A DNA stretch of 64,000 nucleotides. It comes from Acidobacteriota bacterium. Lineage in GTDB: Bacteria > Acidobacteriota > Terriglobia > Acidiferrales > UBA7541. Within the stretch, counting starts at the first letter, position 1. Each line of letters begins with the position of its first letter. The notes under the pieces are model-generated. The model had not been told where the DNA came from and did not search any database. It saw only the letters and a list, made by a program, of their open reading frames with translations. The stretch lies in NCBI GenBank assembly GCA_013289695.1, contig JABCZK010000008.1, forward strand, positions 1 to 64,000. The letters run 5' to 3'. This document shows, piece by piece, positions 16,665 to 25,830 of the stretch. A program made the position numbers and the translations under genes.

Positions 16665-17642
16665 ATGAGTCGCGCAAGAGCTGCCAGAACGCACATTGTT
16701 TCCTGCAGGAAGTACGTTTTGCTGTTGGCCGCGATAGCGCTCATTTCGACGGGATGCAGCAAATCGCAGCGTTCGACCTCGACGGAGGGAGCCTCCGCTG
16801 GACCGCAAACATTCGCGTCTGCGGACCTCGCGGGACAGGCAATTTATACGGCCGCGAAAGCTGGAGACACAAACGCACTTATGTCGATTTTTGGATCGGC
16901 CGCCAAAGAGCTCCTACTCTCGGGCGATCCCGTTCAAGACAAAGCCGCGCTCGATACTTTCACCAGACAATACGACGAGATGCATCGCTGGGGAAAATTG
17001 ACCAAGGGTGGTCTGGTCCTCGATGTTGGAGCTGAGAATTATCCATTTCCCTTCGCATTGAAAAAGAACGAAGCGGGCCAGTGGTATTTCGATACCAGTT
17101 CCGCAAAAGACGAAATTCTGGCTCGACGAATCGGTGGAAACGAACTTTCCGCGATTGACGTTCTGAACGCCATGGGCGTGGCACAGGCCGAGTACTTCAG
17201 CCAGCCGCACGACGGCGCCAATTCGCACACTTACGCGCAAAAATTCGTGAGCGACGAGGGAAAACAGAATGGACTTTACTGGCCGGTCGCCGAAGGTGAT
17301 TCAGGCAGCCCCCTCGGTCCGCTGGCGGAGTTCGCGGCAAGCGAAGGTTATTCCAGCGCGTCGCAAGAATCGCAGCCCTACCACGGTTATTATTTCCGCA
17401 TGCTCATGAGCCAAGGGCCGCAGGCGCATGGCGGAGCGAAGAACTACATCGTTAACGGAAACATGACCGGAGGTTTTGCGATCTTAGCTTATCCCGCGGA
17501 ATACGGAACTTCGGGGGTGACATCGTTCCTCGTCAATCAGGACGGCATTGTGCTGCAAAAGGACCTGGGTGACGATACCGCTGCAATCGCCAGGGCAATC
17601 ACTTCATTCAACCCCGACAGCACATGGACAGCCGTCGAATAA
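16665..17642 (+). CDS. DUF2950 family lipoprotein (copy 2)
   Basis: 325 residues from the ATG at 16665, chosen for the AAGGAG five bases upstream and because the signal sequence follows closely. The hydrophobic segment ends in LISTGC, a lipobox. The DUF2950 domain carries SADLAGQAIYTAAKAGDTNALM, QYDEMHRWGKLTKGG, LARRIGGNELSAIDVLNAMG and the C-terminal MTGGFAILAYPAEYGTSGV with NQDGIVLQKDLG. It is more like copy 3 (24784-25752) than copy 1; for example ILARRIGGNEL is common to both. The function is unknown. It follows a DUF3300 gene and is probably co-transcribed with it. Confidence 0.92.
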   Translation: MSRARAARTHIVSCRKYVLLLAAIALISTGCSKSQRSTSTEGASAGPQTFASADLAGQAIYTAAKAGDTNALMSIFGSAAKELLLSGDPVQDKAALDTFTRQYDEMHRWGKLTKGGLVLDVGAENYPFPFALKKNEAGQWYFDTSSAKDEILARRIGGNELSAIDVLNAMGVAQAEYFSQPHDGANSHTYAQKFVSDEGKQNGLYWPVAEGDSGSPLGPLAEFAASEGYSSASQESQPYHGYYFRMLMSQGPQAHGGAKNYIVNGNMTGGFAILAYPAEYGTSGVTSFLVNQDGIVLQKDLGDDTAAIARAITSFNPDSTWTAVE

Positions 17643-17729
17643 AGTCTCTCGGGATTCGACTCTCGCGTCGCTTATCGCAACGCTGCATATTGTCACAAGC
17701 GTAGGCTATTTCTGCAGCACTCCCGTGTT

Positions 17730-17739
17730 CCCTAGCGGG
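17730..17739 (+). repeat. CCCTAGCGGG decamer, copy 3
   Basis: Exact copy of the decamer in the intergenic region, 116 bp before the hybrid kinase start. A single TTGTCA half-site (TATTGTCACAAG) lies at 17689-17700. Confidence 0.35.
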
Positions 17740-17854
17740 CTGATACGACGGTCGACAAACGCTTTCGATTGGAGCCGTGCGCCGTCGATTGCATGATTTT
17801 GTAGCGCGCAGTGGTTCACCGGTTCAGGTCCAGCAACCGTTGGAGCGCATTCCG

Positions 17855-20800
17855 ATGGGCTTTTTTACGAATTTGAGGCTGCGGCGCAAACTGCTGATTG
17901 CTATGGTGCCGCTCGCGTTGATGGTGGTGGCCGCAGGAGTCTATTCGTCGCTTGAAAGCAAAATGATCGACACCTGGTACAGCGTGTTGATTGACACCCA
18001 GGTCAAAGCGCTCAGAAGCGTTGGGGAGGCGCGAGCGCATACCAACCGATTCGGTCTGTACCTGTTTGAACTGGTTGACGAGACCGATCCCAATCGCAGG
18101 CAGGTTGTCGACGGAGAATTGGAACAGATTGGCGCCGACTACCACACGGCGATGGCAACGGCGATCAAAGATAGCCCTGAGCGGGCGGACAAAATCAACG
18201 CCGCGTCCGCCCTCTTCGAACAGGCAGAGGCTGACGCCCGGCCTGTCCGCGCGGCGGCCCTGGCTGGCGATAACGCCAAAGCGTTGAACCTGTTACGCGG
18301 AGGTGTAAATCCGGAGCTGCAGCGGGCGCGCCAAGCCACCATCGAGATCATGCAGGATTTGCAAGTATTTATTGATAAGCGCTCCGATGAGTTGACCCGT
18401 AACACGCATCACGCGATTTTGATCACCTGGCTCGTAATCGGCTTCGGCCTGCTGGCATCATGGGCCGCTGCTTTCTACATCGTACAAACACAAGTGGTGG
18501 ACGAACTGACGTCGCTGCAGGGCAGTATCCAGGATTTAGCCGACGGGCGGCTGGATCAGACAATCCCCTACCGTGATCGCAAGAATGAAATCGGTGAGAT
18601 CAGCCGCGCGCTAAGTACGCTGCAACTGGGCGCCCGCGAGCGCGAAACGCAAGCCTGGGTAAAGGCGGAAGTGGGCGCCACGCTGGGAGCGTTGCAATCT
18701 GCCCGGGATTATCCCGGATTTGGTAAGGCTTTATTGTCTCGGTTGTCGCAATCCATTTCGCTGATTTACGGAGCGTTCTACGTGGCAGACGAGAGTCGCA
18801 AGCGTTTCTCGCGCGCCTATTCGTTTGCCAATTCGGACGCCGGCAGCCCCGGCGAATTTGCCCTCGGCGAGGGACTCGCCGGGCAAGCTGCGGTGGAGCG
18901 GCGCATGCTCGAAGTCACCACCGGGGAGCAAGTTCGAATCTCGGCGGGCATGGGAACCCTGACGGTGGGCAAAATCCACTTTGTTCCTTTGCTGAATAAG
19001 GACGAAGTGACCGCGCTCATCGAACTGGCGACGAACTCAGCACTGTCGGAACGCCAACGAGCGTTGCTCGACTCCTTGCTGCCCTCCATCGCTCTCAGCG
19101 CTGAAATATTGTCGGGCAACATCGCGACTCGAGAGCTTCTGGACCGCACGCAGGCCCAGGCTGAATCGTTGGCGGCTTCGGAACGCCAGCTCGGCGCTCG
19201 CAAACAAGAACTGGAGAGCATCAACCGGGTGCTGGAAGCGGCTGGAGAAGAATTGCGGCGAGCCAAAGAAGTGGCGGAGGAAGCCACCAAGGCCAAGTCC
19301 GATTTCCTGGCCAACATGAGCCACGAAATCCGCACTCCGATGAACGCGATTATCGGCATGTCGCATCTGACGTTGCGCACCGACCTGAATCCCCGCCAGC
19401 ACGACTACGTGAGGAAAATTCAACTTGCCGGCCAGCACCTGCTGGGCATCATCAACGACATTTTGGATTTCTCGAAAATCGAAGCAGGCAAGCTGACGGT
19501 GGAACACATTGACTTCGATCTGGAGCGCGTGCTCGAAAACGTGAGCAATCTGATTTCCGAAAAGGCTTCGGCAAAAGGCCTCGAGCTGATTTTTGATATT
19601 GACCCCGCGGTGCCCATGCAACTCAAGGGCGACCCGCTGCGGCTGGGTCAAATCCTGATTAATTTCTGCAACAACGCTGTGAAGTTTACCGAACAAGGCG
19701 AAATCGTCGTTCGTGCGCGGATTCAGGAAAAAGATGACGAGGGCCAGCTGATTTACTTCGCGGTGCGCGACACCGGCATTGGATTGAGCAAAGAACAAAT
19801 AGGCCGCCTGTTCCAGGCGTTCGAGCAGGCGGATGCATCTACAACTCGGCAACACGGTGGGACCGGGCTGGGCCTCGCTATCTCCAAGCGGCTGGCGCTG
19901 CTGATGGGAGGAGATGTTGGCGTTACAAGCGACGAAGGCAAAGGCAGCACGTTCTGGTTCACCGCGCGGCTTGGCAATGGCACGGCCACTCGACGGCACA
20001 CCCTTTCACCCGATCTTAGGGGGCGCCGGGTTTTGATCATTGACGATAATCCGCAAGCGCGCGCGGTACTTTCCAGCATGCTCACTAGCATGACATTCGA
20101 GGCGGATGAAGCTCCTTCCGGGCTAGAAGGAATCGAAATGGTGCGCCGCGCCGCGGAAATTGACAAACCGTACGAAATCGTTTTTCTGGACTGGCAGATG
20201 CCGGGTCTCGATGGCTTCGAAACGGGCAAACGAATTCGCGCGCTGCCAAATCTACCAGTTCGTCCGCAACTCGTGATGATAACCGCTTACGGGCGTGAAG
20301 AGGTTTTGAAACAGGCCGAAGAGAACTCGTTCGCAAATATTCTAATCAAACCGGTTACGGCCTCCATGCTGTTCGATTCAGCCGTCGAGGTCCTCGGCGC
20401 AAATAGCTCCAAGAGTTACCAAGCCGCGCCGGGTCCAACCGTGGAACTGGCGCAAATACGCGGCGCGCGCATCTTGCTCGTCGAAGACAACGAACTTAAT
20501 CGCGAGGTCGCGCTCGGCCTGTTAGACGACGCGCACTTGGCGATTGAAACAGCTGAAAACGGACAGGTCGCCCTACGAATGGTCGCCGAACACGAATACG
20601 ACCTCGTGCTGATGGACATGCAAATGCCGGTAATGGATGGTCTGGCTGCTACACGAGCCATCCGCTTGAAACCGCAATTCCGGTCGCTTCCCATCATCGC
20701 TATGACCGCCAACGTTATGGAAAGCGATCGCGAGAAATGCACCGAGGCGGGCATGAACGACCATCTCACCAAGCCTATCGATCCCGAGGCACTCTTCGCT

Positions 20801-21502
20801 GCACTGTTGCGCTGGATCAAACCCCGCGCGCTGCTCGACGCAAAGGCGCCGCCAGAAACCGCTGCAACGACTGCACGCCCGCCGGAACCCGCCGGCCCAC
20901 CCGAAACCGCTACCTTAGAGATTGAGGGTGTGGACACCCAATCAGCCCTGCGGCGGACCGGCGGAAATCCCAAACGCTACGAAACGTTGTTGCGCAAGTT
21001 CGCGGAGTCGGCAAACGTTGAAGAAATTCGCGAGGCGCACGCGTCGGGCGACACTGCCACGGCAGCGCGTGCCGCCCATTCGCTGAAAGGCGCGGCCGCG
21101 AACCTCGGTGCGACCGCGGTAGCTAGCTCCGCAGCCGACGTAGAAACGGCGATTAAAGCGGGGCAGAGTGTCGAACCTGTGCTCGATACGCTGGCCGGGA
21201 AACTTCGCACCGTGGTGCAAGCAATCCGATCGGCGCTGCCCGATGAACAAGCTAGCGACAGCGCTCGTGTCGCCGCCGACCCTGCCTCCCTAGCCGTGCC
21301 TTTGCGAAAGTTGACAAGACTTCTATCAAACGACGATGGCGACGCTGCAGATTTCATTTTAGAAGCACAGCCGGACTTAGCGAGGGTGCTCACAGGACCG
21401 GAAATTACTGCCCTCCGCGATTTCGTCGGCAATTATGATTTTATCGGCGCGCTGAAATGCGTCACAGAAATTGCCAGTCGCTTAGGTTTAAAACTGGAGT
21501 GA
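17855..21502 (+). CDS. Hybrid sensor histidine kinase, HAMP-GAF-HisKA-HATPase-REC-REC-HPt
   Basis: 1215 residues from the ATG at 17855; GGAG lies upstream and the first transmembrane helix begins at residue 10. A GTG at 17777 would add 26 residues. Two membrane helices (about 10-32 and 185-210) bracket a helical periplasmic sensor. A HAMP domain (about 210-265), a GAF-like domain (about 285-425) and a coiled coil follow. The kinase core has [13 protein letters not shown] with His490 and [18 protein letters not shown]. Two receivers carry Asp779 (FLDWQMP) and Asp921 (LMDMQMP), and a C-terminal HPt domain has HSLKGAAAN with His1075. This is the BarA/ArcB type of phosphorelay. The stimulus is unknown. 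The next gene encodes a receiver-phosphatase and is the likely partner. Confidence 0.95.
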   Translation: MGFFTNLRLRRKLLIAMVPLALMVVAAGVYSSLESKMIDTWYSVLIDTQVKALRSVGEARAHTNRFGLYLFELVDETDPNRRQVVDGELEQIGADYHTAMATAIKDSPERADKINAASALFEQAEADARPVRAAALAGDNAKALNLLRGGVNPELQRARQATIEIMQDLQVFIDKRSDELTRNTHHAILITWLVIGFGLLASWAAAFYIVQTQVVDELTSLQGSIQDLADGRLDQTIPYRDRKNEIGEISRALSTLQLGARERETQAWVKAEVGATLGALQSARDYPGFGKALLSRLSQSISLIYGAFYVADESRKRFSRAYSFANSDAGSPGEFALGEGLAGQAAVERRMLEVTTGEQVRISAGMGTLTVGKIHFVPLLNKDEVTALIELATNSALSERQRALLDSLLPSIALSAEILSGNIATRELLDRTQAQAESLAASERQLGARKQELESINRVLEAAGEELRRAKEVAEEATKAKSDFLANMSHEIRTPMNAIIGMSHLTLRTDLNPRQHDYVRKIQLAGQHLLGIINDILDFSKIEAGKLTVEHIDFDLERVLENVSNLISEKASAKGLELIFDIDPAVPMQLKGDPLRLGQILINFCNNAVKFTEQGEIVVRARIQEKDDEGQLIYFAVRDTGIGLSKEQIGRLFQAFEQADASTTRQHGGTGLGLAISKRLALLMGGDVGVTSDEGKGSTFWFTARLGNGTATRRHTLSPDLRGRRVLIIDDNPQARAVLSSMLTSMTFEADEAPSGLEGIEMVRRAAEIDKPYEIVFLDWQMPGLDGFETGKRIRALPNLPVRPQLVMITAYGREEVLKQAEENSFANILIKPVTASMLFDSAVEVLGANSSKSYQAAPGPTVELAQIRGARILLVEDNELNREVALGLLDDAHLAIETAENGQVALRMVAEHEYDLVLMDMQMPVMDGLAATRAIRLKPQFRSLPIIAMTANVMESDREKCTEAGMNDHLTKPIDPEALFAALLRWIKPRALLDAKAPPETAATTARPPEPAGPPETATLEIEGVDTQSALRRTGGNPKRYETLLRKFAESANVEEIREAHASGDTATAARAAHSLKGAAANLGATAVASSAADVETAIKAGQSVEPVLDTLAGKLRTVVQAIRSALPDEQASDSARVAADPASLAVPLRKLTRLLSNDDGDAADFILEAQPDLARVLTGPEITALRDFVGNYDFIGALKCVTEIASRLGLKLE

Positions 21503-21506
21503 AATC

Positions 21507-22667
21507 ATGACTCAGGCCTCGGCCCAAAAAACGATTTTGATTGTGGACGACACGCCCATCAACATCGGAGTTATTTCCGGCGCCTTGAAAGACTCGTTCG
21601 CGACCAAGGTGGCGACGAGTGGTGAAAAGGCTCTGGCGATCGCTGCAGCGAAAGATAAGCCGGATCTGATCCTGCTGGACATAATGATGCCGGAAATGGA
21701 CGGGTACGAGGTGTGCCGCCGCTTGAAGGCCGATCCCGACACGCGTGATGTTCCGGTGATTTTTCTTACCAGCCAGACCGAGGCCGAGGACGAAACCAAA
21801 GGATTCGAGGTGGGAGCTGTCGACTACATTCACAAACCATTCTCGGCCGCAGTCGTAAAAGCGAGGGTGCGCACTCATCTTATGCTGCGCGAAGCACATG
21901 CCCAGATTGCGCGACAACTCGTCGAAATAAATACGGAACTGGAAATGGCGCGCCAGATTCAGCTATCCATTCTGCCGAGCAGCACGCCGAAGCTCGCGGG
22001 CATGGATATTGTGGCGCGTTACCTTCCCATGACTTCGGTGGCCGGCGATTTCTACGATTTCATCGTCGTGGACGAACGACACGTAGGCATTCTGATCGCG
22101 GATGTGTCCGGTCACGGATTGCCAGCCGCACTCATCGCGTCAATGCTGCAGGTTGCCCTCACCGCACAAGCTCGCCACGCCTCTGAGCCGGGCAAGGTTC
22201 TGGCGGGTTTGAATCAAGCGCTTTGCGGCAAATTTCAGCATAACTTCGTCACGGCCGCCTATGTGTACGTGGACTTGGAAAAAAACATTCTGAAATACGG
22301 CGGTGCGGGCCATCCGCCGCTGTTACTGTGGCGCAACTCAACCGGCAGCGCCAGCCAACTGCTGGAAAACGGATTGGTCATGGGCCAATTCGAGGAAGCC
22401 ACTTACGATTCGCTGCAAATTCCAATCGAGGCTGGTGATCGGTTCTTGCTTTACACCGATGGAATCGTTGAAACGAGCAATCCAGCGCAGGAGGAATTTG
22501 GCACAGGGCGTTTCATGCAGTTCATGGAAACGAATAACAGGCTTCCAGCAGGCCCATTCGCGGATGCGCTACTGCTTGAGTTAGCCCGCTGGCTGGAGCA
22601 ACCTCCAGGCGAGGGGCACAAAGACGATATTTCGCTTCTGGCGGTCGACTTCACGACTCGCGGGTAG
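21507..22667 (+). CDS. Receiver-PP2C (SpoIIE/RsbU-like) phosphatase
   Basis: 386 residues, starting 4 bp after the hybrid kinase stop. An N-terminal receiver domain (about 1-125) has Asp58 in LILLDIMMP and Lys in YIHKPF. A short coiled coil (EMARQIQLSILPS) leads into a PPM/SpoIIE phosphatase domain (about 150-384). Metal-binding motifs are AGDFYDF, LIADVSGHGLPAAL, GGAGHPPLLLW and HKDDISLLAVDF. Such proteins dephosphorylate anti-sigma-factor antagonists or similar partners when their receiver is phosphorylated. No anti-sigma or antagonist gene is seen in the window, so the target must lie elsewhere. The tight coupling argues that the upstream kinase is its phosphodonor. Confidence 0.95.
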   Translation: MTQASAQKTILIVDDTPINIGVISGALKDSFATKVATSGEKALAIAAAKDKPDLILLDIMMPEMDGYEVCRRLKADPDTRDVPVIFLTSQTEAEDETKGFEVGAVDYIHKPFSAAVVKARVRTHLMLREAHAQIARQLVEINTELEMARQIQLSILPSSTPKLAGMDIVARYLPMTSVAGDFYDFIVVDERHVGILIADVSGHGLPAALIASMLQVALTAQARHASEPGKVLAGLNQALCGKFQHNFVTAAYVYVDLEKNILKYGGAGHPPLLLWRNSTGSASQLLENGLVMGQFEEATYDSLQIPIEAGDRFLLYTDGIVETSNPAQEEFGTGRFMQFMETNNRLPAGPFADALLLELARWLEQPPGEGHKDDISLLAVDFTTRG

Positions 22668-22820
22668 GCGATCGCTGGTCCTGGAAGGCGTTGATAAATA
22701 CCCTTCCCGCAGGAAGTCGGTTCGGCATGGACGTCGTCTCTCTCCACTGTGGCCCCGTTTGGTCACTCGCGAATTGTGCCCGTGTCCTGCGTTACGCGGC
22801 ACCGACCCAGAGTAACGGAT

Positions 22821-23091
22821 TTACATGTTGAATGTATAAAGCAGAAGTCGAGTGAGGAATGAAGCGGCGACGAGGATGGCTAGCGAGGACACGACGAACG
22901 CCATAAGCGCAGCACGGCCACTCCCGCGGTACCGCCTTCGGCGCTTAATCTCTGATAACATCCCACGGTGGCGAGGATAAATCCCGAGACAACCGTTTTC
23001 GAGAAGCCGATAACCAAGTCATCCACGGCCAGCGCCTTGATAGCTTACCAGGGGTTAGTGACGACGTTCACCAAATCGCTCAAGAATTCCG
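22821..23091 (-). pseudogene. C-terminal remnant of an MlaE-type ABC transporter permease
   Basis: Translated on the minus strand, this stretch reads DDLVIGFSKTVVSGFILATV, then GCYQRLSAEGGTAGVG. After a one-base deletion near 22917-22922, ALMAFVVSSLAILVAASFLT follows, ending in TAA at 22821-22823. This is the C-terminal third of MlaE permeases (lipid ABC transport), where GGAEGVGRA is the hallmark. An in-frame TAA at 23045-23047 and the frameshift make it non-functional. The rest of the gene is missing. Confidence 0.7.
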
Positions 23092-23361
23092 TCAGTTAAC
23101 TTTCTTCACAGCAGGAATCTTCCACGATCCGTCCAGAATTGGAAAGTACTCATGCTTGCGCCAATACATACGCGTCATCAGGACAAATTCGTCCTTCGGC
23201 GCTGGCGGCCAATTCGATTGCCTATCTTTGCCCGGAGAGTCGGCCTGGATATAGAATTCTGTCGAGCCGTCGGCATCGGTCTTGAGTTTATCGCGCGCGC
23301 TGACGCAATAGCGATTGAGCGGATGGTACGCGCAGAAATATTGCTGCACTGTACGGTCAGC
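23092..23361 (-). pseudogene. C-terminal remnant of a DUF1254/DUF1214 protein
   Basis: About 88 codons remain, ending in TGA just before 23092. The translated piece has QYFCAYHPLNRYCVSARDKL, then TDADGSTEFYIQADSPGKDR, NWPPAPKDEF, RMYWRKHE and LDGSWKIPAVKKV. These are the landmarks of the DUF1214 C-terminus. The conserved upstream part of the domain is absent and is replaced by unrelated codons, so this is a 5'-deleted fragment. It abuts the MlaE remnant, marking a site of deletion. Confidence 0.7.
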
Positions 23362-23668
23362 GATCAGAAGCCGTCGAACAGAGGCAATTCGCCTTTGTTG
23401 AGGTGTGTAACGTACTTATTTACTCTGTTCGGATCAACTCTCGTGTACACATCTATCAATTAATATCTATGTAAATAAGCTGCGAGATAATGTTGCGTCA
23501 ACTATCGAGACCGCCACGTCTACCAGGACTTGTTGTTGAGACCCCGCGATTTCGTCGGGACTTGTCGTGCTGAAGAATCCGTTGTGTGTCTCCTAGGAGA
23601 GGTGTAGGATTCGCCGAACGAGGGGTACCGATTGGAAATCCTGACCAAATCCGAATCGAGGAGAACGC

Positions 23669-24724
23669 ATGAACAATTTAAGGCACTTGCCCACATTTCT
23701 GATTGCTGTGGCTCTACTTGGATTTGGAGCGGGTATGGTGTCCTCGCAAGAAAACCCCGGCGCTGCGAGCACCGTTCAGGTGCACATGGTAATCACCGAC
23801 GAGGCGCTGCGCGACGATAGCGAGGTGCCGATTCTTCGGCCAGAGAATGTGCAAGTAAAGCAAGGGAAGACATCGCTAAAGGTTGACCATCTGATTCCCG
23901 CGCGTGGCGATAATGCCGCGCTGCAACTTTTTATTTTGATCGACGACACTTGCGATACCAGCATCGGAAACAGTCTTAACGACCTTCGCGATTTCATCAA
24001 CGCGCAGCCCGCAACGACCGTTGTCGGGGTCGCGTACATGTCCAACGCCACAATTCAGATGGCCCAAAACTTCACAGCCGATCATGCTGCGGCGGCCAAG
24101 GCCGTCCGCCTGCCGCGAGGCGGTTTATCCGCCATGGATAGTCCGTACTTGTCGCTCATCAGCTTGATCAAGGGTTGGCCGGAACAGAAAGTTCGTCGAG
24201 AAGTCCTGATGGTGAGCGATGGCATTGACCGCTTGCGCGGCGATAGGGAGTCCCGCACTCAATCCGTCCCTAGTGCCCGCGGCTCGTCTCGCATTACGGC
24301 ACCCACCACTTCCATGTCTGCTGGTATGGCTACCATGAGTCCAGACGCGGACACCGCCAGCACGACGGCCCAGCGCTATGGCGTAATCGTTCACGGGATC
24401 TACGCGACCGGCGTCGGGCGCGCGGGCCGGAATGCCTGGGAAGCGCAGCTGGGTCAAGGGGGCGTGGGCAAGATCGCCGACGAGAGCGGCGGAGAATACT
24501 TTTCTCTCGGAACGCTGAACCTGGTCAGCTTTAAACCTTACCTGGATCGCCTGCAGCGGGTGCTCGACAATCAGTATTACTTGGTTTTCGGGGCCGTCCC
24601 GAAAAATAAGCCTGGTTTGCAACGCGTCAAGATTTCCACTGAAGCAGCGGGTTTCGAAATTGCGGCGGCAGACAGCGTGTGGGTTCCTGGCGCGGGTGAG
24701 GGCTCTGCCGCGAAGAAAAAATAG
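23669..24724 (+). CDS. VWFA-related acidobacterial secreted protein
   Basis: 351 residues. GAGGAG lies six bases before the ATG. A signal peptide (FLIAVALLGFGAGMVSSQ) is followed by a short immunoglobulin-like or leader segment (about 30-80, VKQGKTSLKVDHL). A von Willebrand A-like domain (about 88-300) comes next, with LFILIDDTCDTSIG, VGVAYMSNATIQ and REVLMVSDGIDRLRGD. The classical MIDAS DxSxS is degenerate (DDTCDTS). Proteins of this kind are expanded in Acidobacteria and are thought to be extracytoplasmic binding proteins; partners are unknown. The Ser/Thr-rich insert near residues 195-225 is probably a loop. Confidence 0.85.
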   Translation: MNNLRHLPTFLIAVALLGFGAGMVSSQENPGAASTVQVHMVITDEALRDDSEVPILRPENVQVKQGKTSLKVDHLIPARGDNAALQLFILIDDTCDTSIGNSLNDLRDFINAQPATTVVGVAYMSNATIQMAQNFTADHAAAAKAVRLPRGGLSAMDSPYLSLISLIKGWPEQKVRREVLMVSDGIDRLRGDRESRTQSVPSARGSSRITAPTTSMSAGMATMSPDADTASTTAQRYGVIVHGIYATGVGRAGRNAWEAQLGQGGVGKIADESGGEYFSLGTLNLVSFKPYLDRLQRVLDNQYYLVFGAVPKNKPGLQRVKISTEAAGFEIAAADSVWVPGAGEGSAAKKK

Positions 24725-24783
24725 CCGGCGAGTTGTAGGTTGAAACTTGCGAGCGATTCATGCGCAACACGTTGTGAACAGGG

Positions 24784-25752
24784 CTAATCGACCTGGTTCC
24801 AAGTGTCGTCGGGGTCAAATGCGTCGATGGCTTTGGCAATATTGGCGGTGTCTGCGCCCAAATCCTTTTGCAGCACCATTCCCTCCTGATTGATGATGAA
24901 GGTCATCACGCCGGAATTGCGATACTCGGCGGGATAGGCAAGGATGGCAAAGCCTCCGGTCATGTTGCCCTTGACGATATAGCTTTTGGCTCCGCCTTTC
25001 GCGTGGCTGCCCTGCTGCATGAGTGTCCGATAAAGATATCCGTGGAAAGGCTGCGGCGTCTGTTGTGTGCTTCCGCCATAGCCTTCTGTGCTGGCATTCG
25101 CGGCGAGAGGTCCCAGTGGGCTCTCCGGTTCATTCTCTGCAGCCTTCCAGTACAAACCATTCTGTTTGCCTTCGTCACTCACGAACTTCTGGGCGTATTG
25201 ATGGACGCTACTGCCGTCGTGAGTGTCGCTGAAGTAATCCGCCTGGGCGTCTGCCATCGCGCCGAGTACCTCAATCGTCGCCAGCTCATTGCCGCCGATG
25301 CGGCGAGCTAGGATCTCTTGCTTTGCTGAGTTGCTGTCAAAATACCACGCCCCTGATGCGTTCTTCAGCAATGGATAAGGAAACGGATAGTTCTCGGCAC
25401 CGATATTGAGAACCCTGCCGTTGTTCTTCAACATTCCCCAGCGGTGCATTTCATCGTAGTTGGCTGTGAATTTGTCGCGGGCCTGCTGGTCCTGAACTGG
25501 ATCACCCGAGACGATCAGCTCCGTCGCGCCCGGGCCGAAAATCGCCAACAGACCGTTGCTATCTCCTGCTTTCGCGGCTTCGTAGAGGGACCGGGAGGCA
25601 TCGTCTGGCGAAGCGAATGTTTTCGGTCCGCTCGGTGCCTGGGATTGCTGCGAATTCTGGCAACCCGTCGGAAGCGTAATGATCGCGCCGAGCGCAAGAA
25701 GAAGGATGCACCATGGATATGTCTTCGTTTCGGTAAGCCTGAGGCCCGTCAT
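24784..25752 (-). CDS. DUF2950 family lipoprotein (copy 3)
   Basis: 322 residues from the ATG at 25752, chosen for GGAGGAG six bases upstream; an ATG at 25809 would add 19 polar residues. A signal segment (CILLLALGAIITLPTGC) ends in a lipobox. The DUF2950 domain is complete. It includes SPDDASRSLYEAAKAGDSNGLL, NYDEMHRWGMLKNNG, LARRIGGNELATIEVLGAMA and MTGGFAILAYPAEYRNSGV with NQEGMVLQKDLG. It lies 78 bp downstream of a DUF3300 gene, exactly the spacing and order of the other pair at 15318-17642. That suggests the two-gene unit was duplicated as a block. The function is unknown. Confidence 0.92.
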   Translation of the reverse strand: MTGLRLTETKTYPWCILLLALGAIITLPTGCQNSQQSQAPSGPKTFASPDDASRSLYEAAKAGDSNGLLAIFGPGATELIVSGDPVQDQQARDKFTANYDEMHRWGMLKNNGRVLNIGAENYPFPYPLLKNASGAWYFDSNSAKQEILARRIGGNELATIEVLGAMADAQADYFSDTHDGSSVHQYAQKFVSDEGKQNGLYWKAAENEPESPLGPLAANASTEGYGGSTQQTPQPFHGYLYRTLMQQGSHAKGGAKSYIVKGNMTGGFAILAYPAEYRNSGVMTFIINQEGMVLQKDLGADTANIAKAIDAFDPDDTWNQVD

Positions 25753-25830
25753 CCCAACTCCTCCATCCTGCCGACCGCGCCGTTCCGGAGCTTTGTTTTC
25801 TGTTCTCATTGGAATTCGCTTCGTCGGCGG

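Noticed and set aside
15357..16808. Minus-strand frame of 483 codons opposite the DUF3300 gene
   Set aside because: Arg-rich antisense shadow of a Gly/Pro/Arg-rich coding sequence; no start signal and no homology, while the plus strand carries clear DUF3300 motifs.
17689..17700. TATTGTCACAAG upstream of the hybrid kinase
   Set aside because: Only the left half-site is present, with no TGACA partner at the 4-bp spacing.
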